A stretch of 64,000 nt of DNA from DASTFY01 sp963769115. Its GTDB lineage: Bacteria > Actinomycetota > Acidimicrobiia > Acidimicrobiales > Ilumatobacteraceae. The DNA lies in NCBI GenBank assembly GCA_963769115.1, contig CAVYKN010000010.1:1-64000 (forward strand), given 5' to 3'. Numbering within the stretch: the stretch's first letter is position 1; each line of letters begins with the position of its first letter. The notes under the pieces are model-generated. The model searched no databases. It saw only the letters and a list, made by a program, of their open reading frames with translations, and was not told the origin of the DNA. The translations under genes and the position numbers were made by a program. Below, one piece after another: positions 37,990 to 47,623 of this stretch.

Positions 37990-39393
37990 ATGCTACGGCC
38001 TCCCCGCCGCCGGGTCGCGTCACCGCTGGCGCCGAGCGACGCCGTGGCGGTCGTCCTGGCCCTGGTTACGGTGGCCGCGGCGCTCCTGCGGCCGCCGCTG
38101 CCCTGGCCCCACGCCGCGGTCGGGGGCGCCGGGCTGGTCGTGTACGGCTTGGTGCGCGGACGCACCGTCGCGCTGGTCCTCGGGTGCTTCGCGCTCGTGG
38201 CCGCGCTGGCTGGTCAGGCCTGGGCGGCGGCGGCGCCTGTGCCGTCGGCACCGTTCGCAGGCGCGGTCACCCTGCGGACGGATCCTGCTCCGCTCGGGCC
38301 TGGCGTCGCAGCGACGGGCGTCAGCGGCGGTCGCCTCCTGGAGCTCCGGGCCTTCGGAGGCAGTGCACGGCGGTTGCGAACCCGCCTCGCCGGCGAACAG
38401 GTCGTGGTCGAGGGTCGAATCCGGCCCCCTCCCGCCCGGCAAGCCGCGTGGCTGCGCTCCCGCCACATCGTGGGCGTGCTGGAGGTCGACCGCGTCACCA
38501 TCGTCGGGGACGGATCGCCGCTGGCCCGCTCCGCCAACCGCGTCCGCGAGGTCCTGGCCCGCGGCGCCCGCACGATGGATCCGATCGATCGGAGCCTGTA
38601 CCTGGGCTTCGTGGTCGGGGACGATCGCGCCCAGCCACCCGAGCTGGTGGACACGTTCCGCCAGGCCGGCCTGGGTCATCTCAACGCTGTCTCAGGGCAG
38701 AACGTTGCGCTCACGCTGGCCGTGGTCGCGCCGGTGCTGCGCCGCCTGGGGCACCGCGCCCGCTGGGCCGGCACGGTCGGGGTGATCGCGTGGTTCACGG
38801 TGCTCACACGGTTCGAGCCGTCGGTGCTGCGGGCGAGCGTCATGGCGGCGCTGGCGGCCACCGCCGTCCTCACCGGCCGCCCGTCGCGGCCATGGCGCAC
38901 GCTCAGCCTCACCGTGGTCATCGTGCTCCTGGTCGATCCGTTGCTGGTCCGTTCGGTCGGCTGGTGGCTCTCGGTCGGCGCCACCGCCGGCATCGCCCTG
39001 CTGGCCGCTCCGCTGTCCTCCCGCCTGCCCGGACCGTCGTGGCTGCGCGTTCCCCTGTCGATGACGGTGGGCGCGCAGCTGGGCGTGGCGCCGGTCAGCC
39101 TGGCCGTGTTCGGGCCGCTCCCGCTCGCGTCCATCCCCGCCAACGTCCTGGCCGCACCGGCCGCCGGTCCGGTCATGGTGTACGGGCTCCCGGCGGGAAT
39201 CGTGGCCGGTCTGGTGCCTGACGTCCTGGCCACGGCGCTGCAACTCCCGACCACGCTGCTGGTCCGGTACATCGCTCGCGTCGCCTCGACCGCGGCGGCG
39301 GCCGATCTACCGAGCCTGGGGGCACCCGCCCTCGTCGCCGGCGCGCTCGTCGTGGCCGTGGTGCTCCGACGGCCTCCGCGGCACCGGCAGTAG
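37990..39393 (+). CDS. comEC: ComEC/Rec2 family competence protein (short form)
   Basis: 467 residues from ATG 37990. N-terminal helices and an OB-like DUF4131 segment (LRTRLAGEQVVVEGRIRPPP) precede the competence domain: FVVGDDRAQPPELVDTFRQA, GLGHLNAVSGQNVALTLAVV, VLRASVMAALAATAVLTGRP and LLVDPLLVRSVGWWLSVGAT. ComEC forms the channel for single-stranded DNA uptake. The C-terminal metallo-beta-lactamase-like nuclease domain of full-length ComEC (about 750 residues) is absent and not encoded next door. Confidence 0.88.
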   Translation: MLRPPRRRVASPLAPSDAVAVVLALVTVAAALLRPPLPWPHAAVGGAGLVVYGLVRGRTVALVLGCFALVAALAGQAWAAAAPVPSAPFAGAVTLRTDPAPLGPGVAATGVSGGRLLELRAFGGSARRLRTRLAGEQVVVEGRIRPPPARQAAWLRSRHIVGVLEVDRVTIVGDGSPLARSANRVREVLARGARTMDPIDRSLYLGFVVGDDRAQPPELVDTFRQAGLGHLNAVSGQNVALTLAVVAPVLRRLGHRARWAGTVGVIAWFTVLTRFEPSVLRASVMAALAATAVLTGRPSRPWRTLSLTVVIVLLVDPLLVRSVGWWLSVGATAGIALLAAPLSSRLPGPSWLRVPLSMTVGAQLGVAPVSLAVFGPLPLASIPANVLAAPAAGPVMVYGLPAGIVAGLVPDVLATALQLPTTLLVRYIARVASTAAAADLPSLGAPALVAGALVVAVVLRRPPRHRQ

Positions 39394-39403
39394 GTTTCCT
39401 CCG

Positions 39404-40264
39404 ATGCTCGTGGCGTTGGGTGACAAGGAGTTCGACGTCACCTACCGGACGCTGATCATGGGGGTGCTCAACCGGACGCCGGACTCGTTCTACGACGCCG
39501 GTCGGTACTTCGAGTTCGACGACTTCCTCGCCCAGGCCGACGCCATGGTGGCCGAGGGCGCCGATCTGCTCGACGTCGGCGGCGTGAAGGCCGGTCCGGG
39601 CGAAGCGGTGTCCGACGAAGAGGAGCTCGAGCGCGTGGTGCCCGCGGTCGAGGCGCTGCGGGCCCGCTTCGACGTACCGATCTCGGTCGACACCTGGCGC
39701 TCGGGCGTGCTCGAGGCCGCGTTGAAGGCGGGCGCCTGCCTGGCCAACGACATCAGCGGCTTCGCCGATCCCGGCTACCTCGACGTCGCCGCCCGTCACG
39801 GCGCGTCCGTCGTGGCCACGCACATCCGCCTGGCGCCCCGCGTCGCTGACCCGGCGCCGGACTACCCGGACGGCGTCGTCGACACGGTCGTGGCCGTCTG
39901 CGCCGAACTGACCCGGCGCGCCGAAGCGGCCGGTATCCCGCGGGAACGGATCATCGTCGACGCCGGCCTCGACCTCGGCAAGACCGAGCCCATGTCCCTG
40001 GAGCTGCTGCGGGCGTCCGATCGCCTGGCCGCGCTCGGCTACCCGGTGCTCCTGTCGGCCTCCAACAAGCGCTTCCTGGGCGAGGTGCTCGGCCTCGACG
40101 TGGCCGATCGGCGCCTGGCGTCCGCGGCCGCCCACAGCCAGGGCATCGCCCTCGGCTGCCGGGTGCTGCGGGTGCACGACGTGAAGGGGAGCCGGCGGGT
40201 GGCCGATGTGATGGCGGCGATCCTGTCCGCCCGGGGCGGCGCGGACGCTGGAGAACGACCGTGA
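39404..40264 (+). CDS. Dihydropteroate synthase paralogue, FolP2 type
   Basis: 286 residues, TIM barrel: RTLIMGVLNRTPDSFYDAGR, ADLLDVGGVKAGPGEAVSDE, ISVDTWRSGVLEAALKAGAC, LANDISGF, IIVDAGLDLGKT and SASNKRFLGEVLG. Canonical DHPS has GGESTRPG in loop 2; here it is GGVKAGPG, as in mycobacterial FolP2 (Rv1207), for which DHPS activity has not been found. SNK replaces the usual SRK lysine loop. Stop overlaps holA start by four bases. Likely not the folate enzyme. Confidence 0.85.
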   Translation: MLVALGDKEFDVTYRTLIMGVLNRTPDSFYDAGRYFEFDDFLAQADAMVAEGADLLDVGGVKAGPGEAVSDEEELERVVPAVEALRARFDVPISVDTWRSGVLEAALKAGACLANDISGFADPGYLDVAARHGASVVATHIRLAPRVADPAPDYPDGVVDTVVAVCAELTRRAEAAGIPRERIIVDAGLDLGKTEPMSLELLRASDRLAALGYPVLLSASNKRFLGEVLGLDVADRRLASAAAHSQGIALGCRVLRVHDVKGSRRVADVMAAILSARGGADAGERP

Positions 40265-41259
40265 GCGAGCTGCACCTCGTGCATGGCACCGACGAGCCGC
40301 TGGTCGGCCAGACGGTGGTCGAGCTGTCCCGGCGCCTCGTCGGGTCGGGGGACCGGGCGTTGCTGGTCGCCGACCTGACCATCGACGGCGAGGAGGTCAC
40401 GGTGGGCCGGGTCGTCGCCGAGGCCCAGACCCCGCCGTTTCTGACCGACAAGCGGGTCGTCGTCGCCCGGGGGATGGAGAACGTGGATGCCGACGGCCTG
40501 GCCCAGCTCCAGCAGTACCTGGCCGAGCCACTGGAGACGACCGACCTCGTCCTCGTGCACCAGGGCCGGCCGGCCAAGCGGCTGCTCGATCTGGTCAAGG
40601 CGGCGGGCGGCACGGTCGCCGGCGTCGACGTGGGCTCGAACCGGCGGGACCGGTCCAGCTTCGTGGCCGAGCAGGTGGCGGCGGCCGGGCTGCGCCTCGA
40701 CCAGGCTGCGGTCGGGCTCCTCACCGAACACCTGGGCGAGGATCTCAACCGCCTTGCCGGTCTGCTCGAGATGCTGGAGGCGACGTACGGCACCTCGACC
40801 GGCCGGATCAGCGTGGAGGACCTGTCCCCTTACCTGGGCGACGGCGGCGGCGTGCCGCCGTGGGACCTGACCGACGCCATCGACCGGGGCGATCGCGTGG
40901 CCGCGCTCGGCGCGCTCGACCGCATGGCCCGCGCCGGAGCCCGCCACCCGCTGCAGATCATGGCCATCCTCCACACCCATTACACGCGGCTGCTCCGGCT
41001 GGACGGATCGGGGGCGGGGGACGAGGCGGCCGCGGGGGCGATTCTCGGCGTCAAGGGCTTCGCAGCGAAGAAGGCGCTCGAACGCTCACACGCCATGGGG
41101 CCCGAGGCCATCCACGAGGCGGTGCAGCTCCTCGCTCGCGCCGATCTCGACCTGCGCGGGCAGCGGGAGCTTCCCGAGGACGCCGTGCTCCAGGTCCTCG
41201 TGGCGCGGCTCTGTCGCCTCAGCGGCCGGCGGCGTCCGGCCTCCGCGGGCCGGCGCTGA
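40261..41259 (+). CDS. holA: DNA polymerase III subunit delta
   Basis: 332 residues. Starts SELHLVHGTDEPLVGQTVVE, an AAA+-like domain without Walker motifs, as expected for delta: EAQTPPFLTDKRVVVARGME, LVLVHQGRPAKRLLDLVKAA, LTEHLGEDLNRLAGLLEML, and the C-terminal collar ILHTHYTRLLRLDG, GFAAKKALERSHAMGP. It opens the sliding clamp in the clamp loader. Placement between comEC and rpsT is conserved widely. GTG start overlaps the preceding gene (GTGA). Confidence 0.93.
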   Translation: MSELHLVHGTDEPLVGQTVVELSRRLVGSGDRALLVADLTIDGEEVTVGRVVAEAQTPPFLTDKRVVVARGMENVDADGLAQLQQYLAEPLETTDLVLVHQGRPAKRLLDLVKAAGGTVAGVDVGSNRRDRSSFVAEQVAAAGLRLDQAAVGLLTEHLGEDLNRLAGLLEMLEATYGTSTGRISVEDLSPYLGDGGGVPPWDLTDAIDRGDRVAALGALDRMARAGARHPLQIMAILHTHYTRLLRLDGSGAGDEAAAGAILGVKGFAAKKALERSHAMGPEAIHEAVQLLARADLDLRGQRELPEDAVLQVLVARLCRLSGRRRPASAGRR

Positions 41260-41266
41260 CGCCGGC
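41249..41266. terminator. Hairpin at the holA stop, between convergent genes
   Basis: GCCGGCG-CTGA-CGCCGGC, with the holA TGA in the loop. holA and rpsT converge here, and further GGCCGG-rich repeats fill 41266-41319, so this could end transcripts from both sides. No T-run. Confidence 0.4.
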
Positions 41267-41319
41267 GGGCCGGCCAGGTCGGGCCGGCTCAGGCCAGTTC
41301 AGACCTGTTCGGACCGGCC

Positions 41320-41586
41320 TCAGGCCTGGGCAGCGGCGGTCTCGGCCGCCCGCCTCATCATGCGGCTCTTGCGGCGGGCCGCCTGGTTCTTGTGGATGAT
41401 GCCCTTCGACGCCGCCTTGTCCAGCCGCTTCTGGGCCAGCTGCGCGGCCGCGGTCCCCTCGTCGGAACCGGCCACGGCGACCGCGGACTTCACACGGGTC
41501 TTGAGCTCGGAGCGGACCGCCTTGTTGCGCTCGGCGCGCTTTGCGTTCGTCTTGTTCCGCTTCTTCTGGCTCTTGATGTTGGCCAC
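41320..41586 (-). CDS. rpsT: 30S ribosomal protein S20
   Basis: 88 residues, typical length. MANIKSQKKRNKTNAKRAER is the conserved basic start, followed by three long helices and HKNQAARRKSRMMRRAAE. S20 binds the 5' domain of 16S rRNA early in small-subunit assembly. Convergent with holA and divergent from the secreted propeller gene; its promoter lies in 41587-41750. Confidence 0.98.
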   Translation of the reverse strand: MANIKSQKKRNKTNAKRAERNKAVRSELKTRVKSAVAVAGSDEGTAAAQLAQKRLDKAASKGIIHKNQAARRKSRMMRRAAETAAAQA

Positions 41587-41750
41587 TGAATGGTCCTTTG
41601 TGATCCGGAGGGCCCCGCAAGGCTAGCAACCGGCGTCTCGACCCCCCAACCTCCTCGCCAAGTACGCTGCCGCGGGGTCGATCGCGGTCGGGGCAGACAG
41701 ACTGGTCGGGTTCGGCGCGCCACGCAGTGCGGGCCACGGAGAGCGGGTGG

Positions 41751-44473
41751 GTGCGGGTGGTGAGGACGAGCATCGGAGCGCAGACCCCGGCGTCGCCCGG
41801 CCGGCGCACGCGGTCGGCGGGCGTGGTGGCCATCGCCGCCCTCGCCGCGGCCGGTCTGGGGGTCGGCGCGGCATGGGCTCAGGTCCCGCCCGACACCACC
41901 CTCCCGACGGACACGACCATCCCGACCGACACCACGGTCCCGGCCGACACGACACCGCCCACGGACACGACGCTCCCACGGACACCACGCTCCCGACGGA
42001 CACCACCCTGCCGACAGACACGACGCTCCCCGGTGGCACCACCACCGCCCCGCCCGACACCACCCCGGATCCGCCGGACAACGGGCGGTTCAGCTCCGGC
42101 CCCATCCACGGCGCCGGGTTCATGACCGTCACCGTCGAGCTGCCCTCCGGCCGCCTGGTCGCCGGCGGGGACAGCCAGGGGTTCTTCGTGACCGACGACG
42201 GCGGGCGATCCTGGCTCTCGCGGAACGTCCTGCGGGGCGGCGCCGACCCCTTCGCCTCGCGCGGCGTGGCCGATCTCATCCTGGCCCCGGTGTCCGGCCC
42301 GGGTGGCAGCACCCCGACGATCTTCGCCGCGGTCGGCAAGCGTGAGCAGCCGACGGCCGCCGTCCTGCGATCCGACGACGAGGGCGAGACCTGGGTCGTG
42401 GACAACGGTGGCAAGGGCATCTGGTTCGACGGCGGCAACCTCCCCGGCGGCGGCAGCACCCGCAGCCGGGCGACCAGCCGCCTCCTGGCTCTGGCCGAGC
42501 GGGGCCCGTACGCCGCGCAGCCCCGACTCTTCGCCGGCGACATGACGGGATGCGTGTGGTCGAGGGCCCTCACCGAGGGAGCGGCATGGGCGCAGGTCGG
42601 CTGCCTCCCGACCGCCAGCCGATCGCCGATCCGGGGCGTGGCCGTGAGCGCCCGGGGCGATCTGATCGTGGCCACCTCGCGCATGGGCCTGGCCGGGTCC
42701 CGCGGCGGCGGCACGCTGCCCCAGCCGGCGGCGGTGGGGGCGTGGCGCTTCGTCGTGAACCCCGCGTGCACCACCGGTCCGTGCACCTACACGCTGCCGA
42801 CGACTCCGCTCATCCTCTTCGCCGCCGTGTCGCAGAGCGTCGAAGAGGTGCTCATCACCCCTCATGACCACCTGTACCTGGCGGTCGTGGACGAGCGCCT
42901 CGTCAACACGCCGGCTCGCATCGGCGGCCTCTGGGCCGGCCGCCCGGACGGCTCCCCGCTGGTGTCGGTGGGCGTGATCGGCGACCTCCGGCTCCGCAAC
43001 GTGGTCAGCCTCGACCTGGTGCAGGGTTCGTCCGGTGTCGACACGGTGCTCACCGGCGCCAGCCTCCCCAAGGCGGCGGCGACCGACACGGAGCGGACGG
43101 ACTTCGAGGTCACGAGAGCCCGGGTGCGCTGGGACACCGGGCCGTTCCCGACGCCGGAGGTGCTCGAGCCGCTGGCGCAGGAGGCCGCCGTCGACCTCGA
43201 CCTGTACGGCCACGATGGCCTCCGGTGGTTCGTCGACGGCACCAGCACGTTGGGCAACGACCAGTACGTCGTGTCGTCCGTGCGGGTCCTCTCCGACGGC
43301 CGCTACCTGGTGGCGGGCAAGGCCGGCCTGTGGATCCACCACGTCCGCCAGCCCGGCGGCTCGGCCCCGCCGTGGCGGCCGGCGGTGTTCGGGATCGGCT
43401 CCACGTTCCAGGGCGACGTCGTCCTGGAGGACGGCACCTCCTACACGACCGACGCCGACCGCTTCCTCTTCCGCGCCGACCTCACCGTCGCCCGCCCGGA
43501 CGTGCGCCACGAGCTCGACCAGGCGCCCAGCATCGCCACCGACGTGACCAAGGGGCTGTCGGTCACGGTCCTCGACGGGGGCACGGCCATCGTGGGCCAG
43601 GCCACGTCCACCTTCGGCGGCCTGCTGCTCGCCGTCCCGCCGGGATCGGCGCCGTCGACGCAGCTGCGCCTCCCGGTGTTCCGCCAGCCCGTTGCCTTGT
43701 CGAGCATCGACGACGCCGCGATCGACAACACCGTTCTCGTCGGCATCGCCGACAGCGGGATGTGGTCCGCCCGCTGGGACCGGTCGGCGGTGACACCGAC
43801 GCTCGTGGGATGGCGGCGCCTGACCGCCGTCGGCGCGGGCGTGCCGCCCCGTACGGCCCAGCCGTTCGAGACCCCGGCGCTGCCGGACGACGTGGCGCCG
43901 GCCTCGGCCACCATCCTCACGGTCGACGACGCCGCCGGCACGGTCATCTTCGCCGAGACCGCGAAGGAGGGGCTGTGGGCGGCGCGTTGGGCGCCCGGCA
44001 CCGGCCCGCTGACCTGGGTTCCCGTGCTCGGCCCGTCCGGCCTCTCGGGCGACGCCAGCCGGGAGATGGCGTACGTCGACGGCGTCGACGCCTTGTTCCT
44101 CTCCGGGCTCCGCACGCTGGGGCGCATCGACGACCCGGTCCGCTGCCTGACACAGCCCTGCACCTCGACCCCCGTGGACGCTCCGGTCGTGGGATCCACG
44201 GGATGGACTCCGTTGTCCACCGCCTACGGCGTCGTCCCGCTGGCGGCCAGCGGATCGACCCTCATCGTGGTCGCCGGCGCCGATCCGACCCTCGACAAGC
44301 CGGGCACGGTCTACCGGTACGACCCGACAGCCGCCGGTGAGGCGGCGTGGGATCGCCTTCGGGATCCGGACGCGGTGGCCGCCAACCAGCTCATCCGACC
44401 CATCGGCGTCGCCGCCGAGGGCGGCCGCCTGGCCATCACCACATCGGGCAACGGCCTCGTCGTCTACGGCTGA
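41751..44473 (+). CDS. Large secreted propeller protein with TDTTLP-repeat linker (one frameshift)
   Basis: About 907 residues. GTG 41751 follows GGAGAG by eight bases; a signal peptide ends GVGAAWA-QV. A linker of hexapeptide repeats (PDTTLP, TDTTIP, TDTTVP, ADTTPP, four TDTTLP) is interrupted by one missing base at 41977/41978 and resumes in the next frame. The rest, from GRFSSGPIHGAGFMTVTVEL, contains Asp-box-like turns (VTDDGGRSWLSRN, RSDDEGETWVVDN) and repeated WAARW/AGKAGLW blades. The Thr/Pro linker suggests surface display or O-mannosylation. Function unknown; architecture similar to the protein at 30391-32616. Confidence 0.7.
41889..42031 (+). repeat. Eight 18-base coding repeats (one is 17 bases)
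   Basis: Tandem 18-base units encoding x-D-T-T-x-P. The fifth unit (41961-41977) lacks its last G, which shifts the frame. It is a coding linker repeat, not a CRISPR: there are no spacers. Confidence 0.85.
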
Positions 44474-44540
44474 GCGCGGCGCGGCACCGCCAGCAACCTC
44501 CCGGGCCCGGACCAGGGGCGTCGGTAGCATCGAGCGAGCC

Positions 44541-46325
44541 ATGCAGCTCGCCCGCATCCGCAACTTCTCGATCATCGCCCACATCGACCACGGCAAGTCG
44601 ACGCTGTCCGACCGGATCCTGGAGATGACGGGCGCGGTCGACGCGCGAGACATGCGGGCCCAGTACCTCGACTCCATGGACCTCGAGCGGGAACGCGGCA
44701 TCACCATCAAGGCCCAGAACGTGCGGGTGTCGTGGAAGGGCCACACGCTCCACCTGATCGACACGCCGGGCCACGTCGACTTCGGCTACGAGGTGTCGCG
44801 CTCGCTGGCGGCGTGCGAGGGCGTGGTGCTCGTGGTCGACGCTTCCCAGGGGATCGAGGCCCAGACCCTGGCCAACTGCTACTTGGCGATGGAGCACGAC
44901 CTCGAGATCGTGGCCGCGCTCAACAAGATCGACCTGCCGGCCGCCGATCCCGACCGGTACGCCGACGAGATCGAGACCGTGCTCGGCATCCCCGCCAAGG
45001 ACATCCTGCGCCTCTCCGCCAAGACCGGCGAGGGCGTGGCCGAGCTGCTCGACGCCGTCATCGAGCGCATCCCGCCGCCGGCCGGCGACGCCGACGCGCC
45101 GTTGCAGGCGCTCATCTTCGACAGCCAGTACGACCAGTACCGCGGCGTGGTGAGCTCCATCCGGGTGATGAACGGCCGTTTGGGCGCGCAGTCCAGGGTC
45201 CGGTTCGTGCAGGCCGGCACCATCCACGAGGCCGACGAGATCGGGGTGCGCCTGCCCACGCCGACCCCGGTCGCCGAGCTCGGTCCGGGCGAGGTCGGCT
45301 ATCTCATCGCGGGGATCAAGGACGTCGGGCAGGCCCGCGTCGGGGAGACCGTGACCGAGGGCGGGCGCGGCGGCGCCGAGGCTCTTCCCGGCTACAGCAC
45401 GCCGAAGCCGATGGTGTTCTGCGGTCTCTATCCGGTGGACGGCGACGACTTCGAGGACCTGCGCGAGAGCCTCGAGAGGCTGCGGCTCAACGACGCGTCG
45501 ATCTCGTACGTGCCGGAGACGTCGGGCGCGCTCGGGTTCGGGTTCCGCTGCGGCTTCCTCGGCCTGTTGCACATGGAGATCGTGCGCGAGCGCCTCGAGC
45601 GCGAGTTCGACCTCGCGCTCATCGCCACCGCGCCGAGCGTCGAGTACCGGGTGCGGCGGACAGACGGCACCGAGGAGGTCGTCGACAACCCGGCCGACCT
45701 GCCCGTGCCCCAGGAGATCGACTGGATCGAGGAGCCCAACCTCAAGGTGTCGATCATCACGCCCAAGGACTACACGGGCACGCTCATGGACCTGTGCCAG
45801 ACCCGCAGGGGCGACATGGTCAAGCTGGAGTACCTGTCGCCCGAGCGGGTCGAACTGCACTACCGCGTCCCGCTGGCCGAGGTGGTGATCGACTTCTTCG
45901 ACCAGCTCAAGAGCCGGACCCAGGGGTATGCCTCGCTCGACTACGAGCCCGCCGACTACGCCCGGGCCAACCTCGTGAAGGTCGATGTGCTGCTCAACGG
46001 TGTCGTGGCCGACGCCTTCTCGACCATCGTCCACCGGGACAAGGCGTACGACTACGGCCGGCGCATGTGCGAGAAGCTGCGCGAGCTGATCCCGCGGCAG
46101 CTCTTCGACGTGCCGATCCAGGCGGCCATCGGCGGGAAGATCATCGCCCGCGAGACGGTGAAGGCGAAGCGCAAGGACGTCCTGGCCAAGTGCTACGGCG
46201 GTGACATCACGCGCAAGCGCAAGCTGCTGGAGAAGCAGAAGGAAGGCAAGAAGAAGATGAAGTCGATCGGGCGGGTCGAGGTCCCGCAGGAAGCGTTCGT
46301 GGCCGCGCTCCGCCTCGACGATTAG
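44541..46325 (+). CDS. lepA: Elongation factor 4 (LepA)
   Basis: 594 residues. GTPase motifs: G1 AHIDHGKST, G2 with ERERGIT, G3 DTPGHVDF, G4 NKIDLPAADP, then domains II and III and the LepA-specific C-terminus (VLNGVVADAFSTIVHRDKAY-like segment near 46000, KRKLLEKQKEGKKKMKSIGR at the end). LepA acts on ribosomes during initiation or stalled elongation. Frame and length are perfect; RBS is weak. Confidence 0.98.
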   Translation: MQLARIRNFSIIAHIDHGKSTLSDRILEMTGAVDARDMRAQYLDSMDLERERGITIKAQNVRVSWKGHTLHLIDTPGHVDFGYEVSRSLAACEGVVLVVDASQGIEAQTLANCYLAMEHDLEIVAALNKIDLPAADPDRYADEIETVLGIPAKDILRLSAKTGEGVAELLDAVIERIPPPAGDADAPLQALIFDSQYDQYRGVVSSIRVMNGRLGAQSRVRFVQAGTIHEADEIGVRLPTPTPVAELGPGEVGYLIAGIKDVGQARVGETVTEGGRGGAEALPGYSTPKPMVFCGLYPVDGDDFEDLRESLERLRLNDASISYVPETSGALGFGFRCGFLGLLHMEIVRERLEREFDLALIATAPSVEYRVRRTDGTEEVVDNPADLPVPQEIDWIEEPNLKVSIITPKDYTGTLMDLCQTRRGDMVKLEYLSPERVELHYRVPLAEVVIDFFDQLKSRTQGYASLDYEPADYARANLVKVDVLLNGVVADAFSTIVHRDKAYDYGRRMCEKLRELIPRQLFDVPIQAAIGGKIIARETVKAKRKDVLAKCYGGDITRKRKLLEKQKEGKKKMKSIGRVEVPQEAFVAALRLDD

Positions 46326-46368
46326 CCCGGCAGTGCACGCAGGCTGAACTTCCGGTAGCAAGGAGGGG

Positions 46369-47610
46369 ATGGCTCGGCTGGGGACGTTCCGCTCGCTGAA
46401 GCAGCGGAACGCCCGGTTGTTCTTCGCCGGGATGCTCGTGTCGAACTGCGGCACCTGGATGCAGGCGACCGCGCAGGGCTGGTTGGTCTACCGCCTGTCC
46501 GGTCAGGGCACGTCGCTGGGACTGGTGCTGGCCTGCCAGTTCCTGCCGCTCCTGCTCCTCGGTCCGTGGGCCGGTGTGCTCGCCGACCAGGTGAACCGGC
46601 GCCGCCTCACCATCGCCGCCCAGGCCGGCATGGCCGCGCAGGCCATCCTCCTCGGCGTACTCGACCTGACCGGGGTCGTCACCCTGGGGCTGGTCTACGG
46701 CCTGACCGTCGTCCTCGGCGTGCTGGCCGCCATCGACAACCCGGCCCGCCGCAGCCTGGTGACGGAGCTGGTCGACGAGGAGGACATCCCCAACGTCCTC
46801 TCGCTCAACACGGCCGTCATGACCGGCTCCCGGGTGTTCGGCCCCGCGCTCGCCGCCGTGCTGGTCGGCCTCGTGGGCACCGGCTGGTGCTTCATCGCGA
46901 ACGGCCTGTCGTTCCTGGCCGTGCTCGTCAGCCTGATCCTCATGAACCCGGTCCAGTTGCGCACGGTGACGCCCAGGCCCCGAGGCGGTCGTCCGCTGCG
47001 CGAGGCGCTGGGCTTCATCTGGCGCGAGCCCGTGCTGCGGCCCACGTTCATCGTGCTGATCGTCGTCTCGACCTTCGCGTTCAACTACGGGGTGTCGCTG
47101 CTCCTCGTGTCGTCGCGCAACCTGGACGGCGGGGTCACGGCGTTCGGGCTCCTCTTGGCCGTGACCAGCCTCGGCAGCTTCGTCGGCTCGCTGATCATCG
47201 CCTCGCAGCGCCGCGTCGGCATGGCGGCCATGCTGGCCACGCTCACCCTGCTCGGTGTGTTCTCCACGCTCATGGGCGTCGCCCCGACGCTGGCCGTCGC
47301 CTTCGTCCTCGCCATACCGATGGGCATGGGCGGCGCCGGCTACATCGCGTCCACCAACGGCATCATCCTGCCCCGCGTCCCCGCGAACATGCGGGGTCGG
47401 GTGCTCGCCCTCCAGGCCACGGCCTTCCTCGGCTCCACCCCGATCGGCGGGCCGATCACCGGGTGGATCGGCGACCACGTCGGCGCGGGCTGGTCGATCG
47501 CGTACGGCGGCCTGATCGCCCTCGGCTGCGTCGGCGCCGTCGCCCTCTCGCTGCAGGTCCGGAACCGATCGGCGGCCGGGGCTGCCGTCCCCGCCGAGTC
47601 CGTCCCTTGA
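46369..47610 (+). CDS. MFS transporter (EntS/MFS_3 type)
   Basis: 413 residues, 12 helices. AAGGAGG lies two bases before ATG. RSLKQRNARLFFAGMLVSNC and QATAQGWLVYRLSGQGTSLG are the MFS_3 start; motif A is AGVLADQVNRRRL; DNPARRSLVTELVDEEDIPN is the family's conserved second-loop segment. Relatives export siderophores or drugs. It lies between lepA and the photolyase gene on the same strand and interrupts the usual lepA-hemW-hrcA order. Confidence 0.9.
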   Translation: MARLGTFRSLKQRNARLFFAGMLVSNCGTWMQATAQGWLVYRLSGQGTSLGLVLACQFLPLLLLGPWAGVLADQVNRRRLTIAAQAGMAAQAILLGVLDLTGVVTLGLVYGLTVVLGVLAAIDNPARRSLVTELVDEEDIPNVLSLNTAVMTGSRVFGPALAAVLVGLVGTGWCFIANGLSFLAVLVSLILMNPVQLRTVTPRPRGGRPLREALGFIWREPVLRPTFIVLIVVSTFAFNYGVSLLLVSSRNLDGGVTAFGLLLAVTSLGSFVGSLIIASQRRVGMAAMLATLTLLGVFSTLMGVAPTLAVAFVLAIPMGMGGAGYIASTNGIILPRVPANMRGRVLALQATAFLGSTPIGGPITGWIGDHVGAGWSIAYGGLIALGCVGAVALSLQVRNRSAAGAAVPAESVP

Positions 47611-47623
47611 CGCCGACCGCGCC

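Noticed and set aside
41889..42031. CRISPR-like short repeats
   Set aside because: Contiguous 18-base units with no spacers, encoding a Thr/Pro linker.
41879..44764. 961-codon minus-strand frame opposite the propeller gene
   Set aside because: Low-complexity Arg/Ala/Gly composition typical of antisense third-position GC; the plus-strand frame has a signal peptide and Asp boxes.
44436..46454. 672-codon minus-strand frame opposite lepA
   Set aside because: Antisense shadow of a conserved gene in high-GC DNA; no domain and no ribosome binding site.
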